This document shows positions 8,127 through 15,987 of a DNA stretch of 64,000 nt, one piece after another. The notes beneath the pieces are model-generated. The model ran no database searches. It worked only from the letters and a program-made list of their open reading frames with translations, and was not told the origin of the DNA. The stretch's first letter is position 1. Every line of letters starts with the position of its first letter. Position numbers and translations under genes: made by a program. The DNA is from Agarivorans aestuarii (GTDB lineage Bacteria > Pseudomonadota > Gammaproteobacteria > Enterobacterales > Celerinatantimonadaceae), in contig NZ_AP023033.1 in assembly GCF_019670125.1 (NCBI RefSeq), positions 2,655,001-2,719,000 of the forward strand, given 5' to 3'.

Positions 8127-9034
8127 TGAGGTGATAGTTCCAGTAAGCTTTTAGTTAAGGCTCGTGCGTTGTACAACACCGACATAGCGCCGCCATAACT
8201 CCAGGTAGCTGCAACACTGCTTACTCGTTGATGTTTCACAAAAGGCATTGCTTGCCACAGCCTAGAATTATCTAAGGCTTGATGATGCGCAAAAGGTTCA
8301 AAATACAACACCATGCCCTGCTCTACTTGGGCAAGTTCGGTAATGCGTTTTTTGGCCACGCCCCATTGGCTGCCTCGCTCTGGCATGGCAGAACGAATAC
8401 CTAAACGATTGAGAGCATGCACCGGAATAGAGTTTTCATCATAAAGATAAACAGAGCTGGTGCTGGCAAAACGAATAGCAGCAACTTCTGGCAACTCTCC
8501 ACCATAAGCCTTAAGCAACTGCTGGGAGAGTGAATCTAATTCTTGTTGGGTATCTGCCAAGCGTTGCTGGGCAAATTCTGTTTTATTCAATAACTGAGCG
8601 ATTCGAAGGTAGTTCTCTACCACCGCGTCAGCGTTTTTGTGTTTAGCGCTGTAGTTTTGATAGAACAGCACTGGCGCAATGGCCGATAAACGCGCCATAA
8701 GATCTTTTTGTGGAGAAGCAATAAGAATAACGTCGGGCTTTAGTTCAGCCAGTAATGACAAATTTGGCTCGGTGCGTGTACCAATATCCACCACCCCTTG
8801 CGGTACCTTGGGTTGTACTACCCATTCTTGATAGCCGCCAATGTCAGACATAGCAATAGGTGTAACTCCCAACTCCAGCACTTGCTCGGCAACATCCCAG
8901 TTAAGCGCGGCAACTCTTTGCGGATGCGCGCTCAGTTTATGGGTTCCGAGACTATCTTCAACCATAATGTCTGCCTTAGCAGCAGCCGTAAATAAGCAAA
9001 AAATTAAACTAATACGAGTGAGTGCTACAAACAT
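8123..9034 (-). CDS. fhuD: FhuD-type siderophore-binding periplasmic protein
   Basis: The 303-residue protein has an N-terminal signal peptide (cleavage near residue 21, TAAAKA) and the bilobal cluster-8 binding fold. Family hallmarks are RVAALNWDVAEQVLELGVTPIA (about 40-61, in two steps), a DIGTRTEPNLSLLAELKPDVIL stretch, and a W-rich C-terminal region. It hands the ferri-siderophore to FhuB. It overlaps fhuC by 10 bases and fhuB by four, so it is an inner gene of one transcript. Its substrate is likely a hydroxamate by analogy to FhuBCD, but this cannot be read from sequence. Confidence 0.88.
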   Translation of the reverse strand: MFVALTRISLIFCLFTAAAKADIMVEDSLGTHKLSAHPQRVAALNWDVAEQVLELGVTPIAMSDIGGYQEWVVQPKVPQGVVDIGTRTEPNLSLLAELKPDVILIASPQKDLMARLSAIAPVLFYQNYSAKHKNADAVVENYLRIAQLLNKTEFAQQRLADTQQELDSLSQQLLKAYGGELPEVAAIRFASTSSVYLYDENSIPVHALNRLGIRSAMPERGSQWGVAKKRITELAQVEQGMVLYFEPFAHHQALDNSRLWQAMPFVKHQRVSSVAATWSYGGAMSVLYNARALTKSLLELSPQ

Positions 9035-9795
9035 ACTGTTGCCACCTTGGTGTGATCTTGAGGGTGCTCAAGCAACTTAATATTGCTGGCAAATAAATCG
9101 GAAAGCGTCGCTTCATTCTCCAACAAACTTTTAGGGCCAGAAAACACCACTTTGCCGTGTTTTAAGGCAATAACATTGGTGGCGTAGCGCAAGGCTAAAT
9201 TAAGTTCGTGAATAATTACCACCATGCCCTTTTGAGTTTGTTTGTTGAGCGATTGAAGCAGCTCCATAAGCTGGTATTGATGGCTAATGTCTAAGGCTGA
9301 AGTTGGCTCATCAAGTACCAATAATGGCGACTGCTGCGCCAATAACATCGCAATAAATGCACGCTGGCGCTCGCCGCCACTTAGCTCATCGACAAAACTG
9401 TCCCGATATTTAACTAAATCAGTTTGAACAATGGCCTGCTCAATCGCCTGATAGTCTTGAGGCTGCCAGCGGCCAAAACTTCCACGCCACGGAAAACGCC
9501 CCAGCTTGCAAAGCTCATGTACTGTCATACCTGCAACTTGCGGTAGTTGCTGAGGAAGATAAGCCACCAATTGCGCTAACTCGCGCGCTTTATAGTTAGC
9601 TAAGGCTTTGTTGTTAAGGCTTATCTCACCGCTATCTGGCGAAAACTGCTGGGTTAACAGATTGACCAAGGTAGATTTTCCTGAACCATTATGTCCAAGC
9701 ACTACGGTAAAGGCGGTGGGATCTATGCTTAGTTCATCAATAGACAATATGCTTCTATTATCACGCTCAACGTTTATCTTGCTTAATTGATACAT
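9025..9795 (-). CDS. fhuC: FhuC-type ATPase of the siderophore importer
   Basis: This ABC ATPase of about 256 residues has Walker A GHNGSGKST (about 34-42), a Q-loop (AYLPQQ), the signature LSGGERQR and Walker B LLVLDEPTSALD, followed by the H-loop (IHELN). I chose the ATG at 9795, which leaves a 17-base gap after fhuF and gives the normal N-terminus. The upstream in-frame ATG at 9843 would overlap fhuF by 31 bases and add 16 residues without similarity to the family. It powers FhuB. Confidence 0.93.
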   Translation of the reverse strand: MYQLSKINVERDNRSILSIDELSIDPTAFTVVLGHNGSGKSTLVNLLTQQFSPDSGEISLNNKALANYKARELAQLVAYLPQQLPQVAGMTVHELCKLGRFPWRGSFGRWQPQDYQAIEQAIVQTDLVKYRDSFVDELSGGERQRAFIAMLLAQQSPLLVLDEPTSALDISHQYQLMELLQSLNKQTQKGMVVIIHELNLALRYATNVIALKHGKVVFSGPKSLLENEATLSDLFASNIKLLEHPQDHTKVATVCL

Positions 9796-9812
9796 CTTTA
9801 TTGTTCTGCCTT

Positions 9813-10529
9813 TTATTTCGGCTCGCATGGGCAGCCAACACAATAACTCCCCTGCTGTTTTTTATAGTCCATACAACAACTCACCCTCGCAACTTGCAGG
9901 CTACCTTGTGGGTCTTCAAATAATGTTGCTCGGGGTTCAAGAGGCAGTTCTAAATCTTGCAACCAATGTTGAAATTCATGCTCGACAAGTTCGGGCTTAA
10001 TCACTTGCTGGCTAGCTTTTGCTCCACGTAACATCATATCCAATACCCCATCGGCGATATTTCGATAAGCGGTACTAGGGCTGATCCGAGCCACTTGGCT
10101 AAAATCTTTTAGCAACTGATCCAGCAAAACTCGTAGAGATTGTGTAATTGATTTACGTAGTAACGCAGCAGACTCAAATTGCTGCCAAAGCGCTAACTCG
10201 TTAGCTTCAAAACGATAACCAAATACATTGCCTAAATGATAACGCTGACTCAAACGAGATAAATCGGGGCTGGCTTGCACTTGGTAACAAGCAATCAAGG
10301 CAAGGCTGATCGGTTGCCAAGCCAACATGCTCCAACTGCGACTTTGCCAGTAGATTTTGCCTGCTTCTGGATGCTGTAACTGCCAAAACTGATACAGTTC
10401 ACCCATGCTATCTACAGAGCCTTCACGCACCCATTGTTCGGCCGAATCTACAGGACTCAGAAACTCAAAAGCTGCAACAGCAAATTGTTGCAGCATTTGG
10501 TTATAGTGTTTATCGCTATTTACCGTCAT
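9813..10529 (-). CDS. fhuF: FhuF-like siderophore-iron reductase (2Fe-2S)
   Basis: The 238-residue protein ends with the FhuF signature CC-x10-C-x2-C (C218, C219, C230, C233), which binds an unusual 2Fe-2S cluster used to reduce ferric siderophores in the cytoplasm; an extra cysteine follows at 235. The rest is the helical FhuF fold with several W and H residues. Within the operon it lies between the receptor and fhuC, so iron release is encoded with uptake. A small hairpin in the 45-base gap after the receptor may lower expression of this and later genes relative to the receptor. Confidence 0.88.
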   Translation of the reverse strand: MTVNSDKHYNQMLQQFAVAAFEFLSPVDSAEQWVREGSVDSMGELYQFWQLQHPEAGKIYWQSRSWSMLAWQPISLALIACYQVQASPDLSRLSQRYHLGNVFGYRFEANELALWQQFESAALLRKSITQSLRVLLDQLLKDFSQVARISPSTAYRNIADGVLDMMLRGAKASQQVIKPELVEHEFQHWLQDLELPLEPRATLFEDPQGSLQVARVSCCMDYKKQQGSYCVGCPCEPK

Positions 10530-10540
10530 TACTACTCGGA

Positions 10541-10560
10541 GCTAGCAATAATTAGCTAGC
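10541..10560. repeat. Small inverted repeat between receptor gene and fhuF
   Basis: GCTAGC occurs twice, separated by eight A/T bases, and can form a 6-bp hairpin in the transcript between the receptor stop and the fhuF start. No T run follows, so it is not a full terminator. It could slow read-through or protect the receptor mRNA end. Confidence 0.4.
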
Positions 10561-10574
10561 CCCGTAACCCTTAT

Positions 10575-12716
10575 TTAGAAGCCCATTTTTAGTCGAGCGA
10601 CAACTCGACGTTCATCGTTTGACCAGCAGTTTAGTGTGTCATAACAACTGTAAGACTCTTTATCAAACAAGTTGGTTACTGCTAGCGATACCGCAGAGCT
10701 CTCTAACCCGCTGCCTAAGCGGCCAAGGCCATAGTTAACTGAAACGTCTGCCACTGTGTAGCCGTCTACGGTGCTGCTATTGGCTGCATCAATTTGAGTT
10801 TCACCAATGTAGCGCACACCACCACCTAAGGTTAAGCCGTCTAAGCTGCCACCAAAGAAGTGATAATTTGCCCATAAGTTGGCTAGTTGATCAGGTACCC
10901 ATACTGGCGTTTTGCCTTCTAAGCCCGAGTTATCTTTAGTGATCTCAACATTTTGATAGGTATAACTTGCGGTAAGATCCAGATTAGGCGTTGCCCACCA
11001 GCGACCTTCCGCTTCAAAACCTTTCGATACCGATTCACCAACCTGAATTTGGTGATGCGGAGCACCATCTGGGTCTTGAGTTAAAGCACCTTCTTTAGTG
11101 ATATGGAATGCTGCTAAGTTAAGCATTTGGCTCATATCCGCTGAGTTGTACTTAATACCACCTTCCCATTGGCTGCCAGTTGAAGGCTCAAACGCATTAC
11201 CGTCTTTGTCTGTTCCCGGCGTTGGCTCAAAGCTGTCGGCGTAGTTAATGTATGGCGAAATACCATTATCAAACTCGTACAAGCCACCTAAACGGTAAGA
11301 GGTATTGTTTTGATCGACGCTGTCGGTGTAGTCACCAGCTAGGTGGTAAACACTGTCACTTTTGTATTGGTCAAAGCGAGCACCAGCCATAACAATTAGG
11401 CGGTCGATACGCATTTGGTCTTGAATATACACACCAGTTTGAGTGGTTTTATAGCTGTTTACTTGGTTATAACCGTCTGGGTTACCTTTGATGTAGTCGT
11501 AAACTTCATTCGGGTTTAGTTGATTATTGTCTGGCGCATAAATATCAATGGATGTTGTTGCTCCATCGTAGTAAGTCACCTCAGACTTTAGCTGCTGCCA
11601 ATCAAAGCCAATCAATAAGCTATGCTCAACCATACCCGTGGTGAAGTTACCGTTTAATTGCGTATCGGTAGTCCAACCTTTAGAGCTTTCATCCGTTAGG
11701 TATGCACGGCGGTAAACCGTGCGCCCGTCTGTTGGCTCTAAGCCTACATTGTAAGTATTGTGCTGCAGTGCTTTTGCGTCTAAGTAACGGGTAGCGTGCA
11801 ACAGGGTCCAATTACTATTGAACTCATGGTTAATTTTAAAACCATATAAGCCAAACTCGCGTTCAAACTTGTTCCAGTTTTCGTCACCGGTGAATAAGTT
11901 TTTCGACAGCTTACCGTTCGGATTGTCTAACACCGTGCCATAAGCTGGCATGGTGGTGTAAATACCCGCATGAGGATCGTTTTGATAATAAGCATTTAGG
12001 TTAACCAGCGTTTTATCGCTCACATGCCAATCAATCGACGGAGCGATAAGGTAACGCTCTTGCTTAGAAGTATCGGCCATTCCATCTTGTTTAGTTGCTT
12101 TACCCAAGAAACGGTAAGCAACATTGCTGTCACCTATTTGACCGCGCGAATCAACTGTTGCTTCTAGTAGGTTATGACTACCTGATGCTACGCTTACATC
12201 GGTAGCACGTTCCATAGTTGGGCGTTTAGCAATAAGGTTAACCATACCACCTGGCGGCATTGCGCCGTAAAGTACCGAGGTTGGTCCTTTAAAGACTTCT
12301 ACCTGCTCTACCGCAAAGGCATCAATTTGTGGTTGTAGATTCCAAGCATTGTATTGCAGCTGTAAACCATCGTAGTAGTTTTGATAGTTAGTAAAACCAC
12401 GAATATTGAATAGATCTAAGCGATTAACTGCCCCACCGCGCAATTGAGTGTGCACACCAGGGGTGTAGCGCAGTGCCTCTGAAACCGAGTTTACACCGCG
12501 TAAATCTAAGGTTTCACGATCAATGGTTGAAATTGACTGCGGTGTTTCTTCTGGCAACAGTGCTGTTTTAGTTGCCGTATTACGGTAAGTTTTTCCTAGT
12601 ACCGTTAGCTTTTCGTCTGCTTGTTTTTCGCTAATGGCGGCTTCTTCAGCCAAAGCTGGTGCACTCAATGCAGAGGCCACCAGCATCGCAATGGTAGTGA
12701 TTTTAGTATTAAACAT
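10575..12716 (-). CDS. TonB-dependent siderophore receptor
   Basis: The 713-residue outer-membrane protein has a signal peptide (about 1-23, ALSAPALAEE), a TonB-box-like stretch near EKLTVLGK (about 35-42), a plug domain with PQSISTIDRETL and VEVFKGPTSVLYGAMPPGGMVN (about 60-160), and a 22-strand barrel that ends with a terminal phenylalanine (LKMGF). The plug and the RGGAVNRLDLFNIRGF pattern are those of FhuA/FpvA-like siderophore receptors. A cysteine pair near the end (SCYDTLNC) matches those seen in this subfamily. It is the first gene of the siderophore operon and has a strong Fur box upstream. Confidence 0.94.
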   Translation of the reverse strand: MFNTKITTIAMLVASALSAPALAEEAAISEKQADEKLTVLGKTYRNTATKTALLPEETPQSISTIDRETLDLRGVNSVSEALRYTPGVHTQLRGGAVNRLDLFNIRGFTNYQNYYDGLQLQYNAWNLQPQIDAFAVEQVEVFKGPTSVLYGAMPPGGMVNLIAKRPTMERATDVSVASGSHNLLEATVDSRGQIGDSNVAYRFLGKATKQDGMADTSKQERYLIAPSIDWHVSDKTLVNLNAYYQNDPHAGIYTTMPAYGTVLDNPNGKLSKNLFTGDENWNKFEREFGLYGFKINHEFNSNWTLLHATRYLDAKALQHNTYNVGLEPTDGRTVYRRAYLTDESSKGWTTDTQLNGNFTTGMVEHSLLIGFDWQQLKSEVTYYDGATTSIDIYAPDNNQLNPNEVYDYIKGNPDGYNQVNSYKTTQTGVYIQDQMRIDRLIVMAGARFDQYKSDSVYHLAGDYTDSVDQNNTSYRLGGLYEFDNGISPYINYADSFEPTPGTDKDGNAFEPSTGSQWEGGIKYNSADMSQMLNLAAFHITKEGALTQDPDGAPHHQIQVGESVSKGFEAEGRWWATPNLDLTASYTYQNVEITKDNSGLEGKTPVWVPDQLANLWANYHFFGGSLDGLTLGGGVRYIGETQIDAANSSTVDGYTVADVSVNYGLGRLGSGLESSAVSLAVTNLFDKESYSCYDTLNCWSNDERRVVARLKMGF

Positions 12717-12758
12717 GATCCGTTTGTTATCTCTTGTTAACGCAAAGTTAAATGCTAC

Positions 12759-12779
12759 TGATAATGATTCTCATTTATG
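12759..12779 (-). promoter_or_regulatory. Fur box upstream of the siderophore receptor
   Basis: GATAATGATTCTCATTT (12760-12776) matches the Fur consensus GATAATGATAATCATTATC at most positions. It lies about 45 bases upstream of the receptor start, where a promoter would be expected. It is the best of the Fur-like sites in the window. Confidence 0.8.
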
Positions 12780-12869
12780 ATTCTATACAGATCACATTTT
12801 AAAAACTTAACAATTTGGTGCAAATAACAAGATTTTTTGCATTATTTACAGCGAGATTGACTTAAATCA

Positions 12870-13733
12870 TCATTTTTGAATAGGTAGGAAGTATTCCATA
12901 GTCGCGCTTGGCGACTGCGGTTGGTAGTTTTCGGGATAACATTCTAGCTCGTAGCCATCTACCCCTTGGTATTCAGATTCTGGCAACCATTGATGAATAA
13001 ACCAATCGATAGTGGCAGCCAAGTCTTGAATAAGTCCGGTGTGGCTAACAATGGCATACAACTGCTGTGGCACGTTCCAGCACTGTAGCTGTTCAGAAGC
13101 GTCGCTTATTTGCTGGCTACCCGCCAAGTAATTAAGTTTACCGCTAGCGTGAATATTTAAGGTGTCTACCACCCCGGTTAACCCTTCACTTTGCATCGGA
13201 TAAAGCTGATGAAAACTGCGCCATAAGGAAGGAACTTTTAGCTTAAAATCTGCTTGGGGGGTATACAAATTATCTATTTGCCCCGCCACACCGTAGACCT
13301 TAAATGCAGGGCGACTCTCTATGCGAACCTCTATCATTCGTTGAGTTTGACTGCGCGGGTTGTCCATTAGCACCATTGGGGCACTAATACCTTGGCAGTC
13401 ACCGCGGCGTTTATACGCGCCGGGAGCCAGCCCAAAATGCTGTTTAAAGGCGCGGCTAAAGCTTACTTCAGAGTTAAAGCCATATTGCAGTGCTATGTCG
13501 GTTACTCGCATTTTGCCATCAAGTAATTGCTCTGCCGCTCGGCTCAACTTTTGTTCACGCACATACTTGGCTAAGTTTTTATTGGTGAGCTCTTGAAAAA
13601 TACGTTGCAACTGCCAGCGCGACCAACAGCTTTGCGCGGCTAAATCATGCACACTCATGCTTTGCTCAATATTCTGATGAATAAAAGCAAGCAAGCTGTT
13701 TATGCGATTAAGCTGCGGGGACAGGCGCGACAA
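12870..13733 (-). CDS. AraC-family regulator with a GyrI-like ligand domain
   Basis: The 287-residue protein has an N-terminal AraC/XylS double helix-turn-helix (about 8-108; SVHDLAAQSCWSRWQLQRIFQ and the second motif VTDIALQYGFNSEVSFSRAFKQHFG). A C-terminal GyrI-like/SOUL-type effector-binding domain (about 130-285) follows and ends in the family pattern YELECYPENY...FLPIQK. This is the Rob/SoxS-like order with the ligand domain behind the DNA-binding domain. It is transcribed toward the receptor gene from a separate promoter. It may sense a small molecule and act on the siderophore genes, but the GyrI-like fold more often senses drugs or amphiphiles. Confidence 0.85.
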   Translation of the reverse strand: MSRLSPQLNRINSLLAFIHQNIEQSMSVHDLAAQSCWSRWQLQRIFQELTNKNLAKYVREQKLSRAAEQLLDGKMRVTDIALQYGFNSEVSFSRAFKQHFGLAPGAYKRRGDCQGISAPMVLMDNPRSQTQRMIEVRIESRPAFKVYGVAGQIDNLYTPQADFKLKVPSLWRSFHQLYPMQSEGLTGVVDTLNIHASGKLNYLAGSQQISDASEQLQCWNVPQQLYAIVSHTGLIQDLAATIDWFIHQWLPESEYQGVDGYELECYPENYQPQSPSATMEYFLPIQK

Positions 13734-14145
13734 TATAGTTCCTTATACATTACCGAATAACTGACTGTTGGTTGCTTAAAGGTAATACGATTCGCCTAAG
13801 CGTTTCAACGGCTGCCTACTTTTAACTTATTTAATTATAATGGCACAAGATTTTTATCTACCCTTTTATGGCCGAGGCATCTTTCTATAATGACCAACAA
13901 CCAACACTTAGCCACAGCCTCTATGAATGATTAGCTTAAGCTTCTATTCGTTCACTATTTGCAACAATGCTTCCCACAAACGGGCATTACTCCCAGCTCA
14001 TCGCTATGTAAAACTTTAACCAAGTTTTGAATTGAAACGGCAGTTAACTGCCACTCATTAAGTGAAGTGAGCGAGAGCAACAGTGCAGCGTTGTTGTTGA
14101 AGCAGACGTAAGCGCTAACAGCAATTTGCTCACAGGGGAGGAATA
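13734..14145. other. Intergenic region with a perfect 14-bp palindrome
   Basis: About 410 bases separate the divergent AraC and DUF3179 genes. I find no open frame of interest. GGCAGTTAACTGCC at 14039-14052 is a perfect palindrome about 94 bases before the DUF3179 start and looks like an operator. A very strong ribosome binding site, GGGGAGG, lies at 14135-14141. Confidence 0.55.
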
Positions 14146-15222
14146 ATGAAAATACTCTTTAATTTGTATGCATTAACATTGGCACTAATTGCTATTTTTT
14201 GTGCCGTGTTAATGACCGAGCCAGGCCAAACCATTGGTGTACCCCGAGACTGGGTTTTACACTATTTCCGCTATATGCCTTACTTTTGGGCTGCACAAGC
14301 CATTGCACTAGGCATTTTATGGTGGGCAAACAGCAAGGGAAAATATTGGAAGCCGATGTGGATGGCGCTGTCTACTGCAGGAGTCGCCGTTACCTTTTGG
14401 GCGCAATCTTATGCCATGCCAACGGCTTTTCCAACAGAGCAGTTTTCCGCGCAATACTACTCGGTAGAGCAAGCTGACAAACTGATTCCCGAAGAAGACT
14501 CACGGGTATACGTTGTTGAGTTGGGTGAACAAAGCTATATCTTTCCACGCTATCACTTACAAGTACCGCACGTGGCTGGCTTTGAGCAAGATGGCACTGA
14601 ATATGCCGTTACCTACTGTGGTTTATCAAACTTGCCAATGGTGGTGGAAACTGATTATGGCTTGGGTGAGTCAAACTTACAGGTATTAGGCCAAGTACAT
14701 AACAACCTTGTATTTAAAGACATCAATAATGGTACCGCTATTCAGCAAATCACTATGCAGTCTGAGTTTACCGAACACCAAACATCTGTGCTTCCTAATA
14801 CCCAAATGGAGTGGGAAACTGCCAAAGCCTTGTACCCTGATGCTCAGGTCTACATTTATGGAATGGAACGCTTAATTGACGAAGTGCTGTTGGGTTTATT
14901 CGAACAACCACTTAAGAACCAACGTAACATTGAAAACCCAGATTTCATCTTTGATACCTTGAATTTGGACGATACTCGCTTAAATCCAAAACTAGAAATA
15001 TTTGGTTATGACAATGGCAGTGAGCAAATTGCCATCGACCCAGGCTTTGCTAGAAATAACAATGGCTTTACCTTTGAGTTTGGCGGAGAAACCTTACAAA
15101 TAGAAACCGATGGCGAAATTGTAAAGCTGCTTAATAGTGAAGGTAAACAAGTGGCAACTCATAACGGTGTTCACTACGGTATTTGGACGCAGTTCTTCCC
15201 CAACACCCTAGTACTTAGCTAA
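14146..15222 (+). CDS. DUF3179 membrane-anchored protein
   Basis: The 358-residue protein has about three N-terminal hydrophobic segments (roughly 5-24, 43-60, 70-88) followed by a DUF3179 domain. The hallmarks are AVTYCGLSNLPMVVE (about 163-177), where most family members have a TYCPLCN-type motif, a conserved E-W-E/A-L-Y-P-x-A segment (about 225-240) and a final FFPNT (about 350-354). The usual second cysteine of the motif is replaced (C-x-L-S). The function of DUF3179 is unknown. The gene stands alone with a strong ribosome binding site and a terminator. Confidence 0.75.
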   Translation: MKILFNLYALTLALIAIFCAVLMTEPGQTIGVPRDWVLHYFRYMPYFWAAQAIALGILWWANSKGKYWKPMWMALSTAGVAVTFWAQSYAMPTAFPTEQFSAQYYSVEQADKLIPEEDSRVYVVELGEQSYIFPRYHLQVPHVAGFEQDGTEYAVTYCGLSNLPMVVETDYGLGESNLQVLGQVHNNLVFKDINNGTAIQQITMQSEFTEHQTSVLPNTQMEWETAKALYPDAQVYIYGMERLIDEVLLGLFEQPLKNQRNIENPDFIFDTLNLDDTRLNPKLEIFGYDNGSEQIAIDPGFARNNNGFTFEFGGETLQIETDGEIVKLLNSEGKQVATHNGVHYGIWTQFFPNTLVLS

Positions 15223-15245
15223 AAGCTTATCGCTGATAAACAACT

Positions 15246-15269
15246 AAAGGCCGCACTTGCGGCCTTTTT
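15246..15269 (+). terminator. Rho-independent terminator after the DUF3179 gene
   Basis: The stem AGGCCGC/GCGGCCT (248-254 with 259-265 within 15 kb) has a four-base loop and is followed by TTTTT. It has A-rich flanks on the other side, so it may also stop the sortase transcript coming from the minus strand. Confidence 0.88.
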
Positions 15270-15279
15270 CAGACCTCGG

Positions 15280-15903
15280 CTAAATAGCCAAGGGTTTATT
15301 CACATACAACGCTTCCACAATATAGCGTTGCTCTGCCCCGCCACTCAGCTGGTTGAAGGGGTAACAGGTGATCAGGGTTAAGCGGTTATCGTCACTGGGC
15401 GCCATAAACTGGGTATCACTTTGGTGAGCAATTTGTGTATTCACCACCTGATATAGCAAAATTTCGCCATTACTCGCTTCAACCTGCAATAAGTCGCCTT
15501 TGTTTACGGCTGCTAGATTGGCAAAATGCGTATCGCGATGCCCGGCAATCACAGTATTGCCTACCTCGCCAATTTTTGCCCCGCTGAGTACTAAACCAGG
15601 ACCAAATGCTAAGGTTCTGCCTGATGCGCCCGCCAGCACATAAACAGACTCAACTTGATGCTTAAAGCCGATGCTTTCTTGTTTGGTCACAAAACTCAGC
15701 TTGGCAACCGGATAGGTATCGGCCCACTGCCAAGGTTTATGAACTTGCTGATCATCTAAGGTTTGCTGCCAGGCTTGAGCAATTAAAAACTGGGCCAAAT
15801 ATGCTTTTGCTTGAATATAGGCACCGTGGCCTAATACCAAAACGCCCAACAAAAACAAGCTACAAGGTACTGGGTGTTTGGCTAAAAAACTTATGCTCAT
15901 CAT
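15280..15903 (-). CDS. Class GN sortase (proteobacterial dedicated sortase)
   Basis: The 207-residue protein has one N-terminal membrane helix (about 10-30) and a sortase domain. The catalytic triad is readable: H122 in AGHRDTH, C180 in TLITCYPF and R193 in EQRYIVEA. Sortases are rare in Gram-negative bacteria; this form occurs with a single VIT/VWA target protein and the PdsO/PdsR/PdsS set, all present here. It should cleave the target's C-terminal LPQTS signal in the inner membrane/periplasm. The acceptor it joins the target to is not known. Either of two consecutive ATG codons could be the start; AGGGA precedes them closely. It is the last gene of the minus-strand operon, 84 bases after the target gene. 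Confidence 0.92.
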   Translation of the reverse strand: MMSISFLAKHPVPCSLFLLGVLVLGHGAYIQAKAYLAQFLIAQAWQQTLDDQQVHKPWQWADTYPVAKLSFVTKQESIGFKHQVESVYVLAGASGRTLAFGPGLVLSGAKIGEVGNTVIAGHRDTHFANLAAVNKGDLLQVEASNGEILLYQVVNTQIAHQSDTQFMAPSDDNRLTLITCYPFNQLSGGAEQRYIVEALYVNKPLAI

Positions 15904-15987
15904 GTTCCCTAAACGCTGTTTATCTACAAAGTGAAAGAGTCTGAGCTAGCAAGCTTTGGCCAGTAGCTCGGAGATGGACGACCTAGA

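Noticed and set aside
15246..15269. Sequence like the Haemophilus DNA uptake signal (AAGTGCGG) in a terminator
   Set aside because: It is an incidental eight-base match inside one terminator stem; I noticed no other copy in the window.
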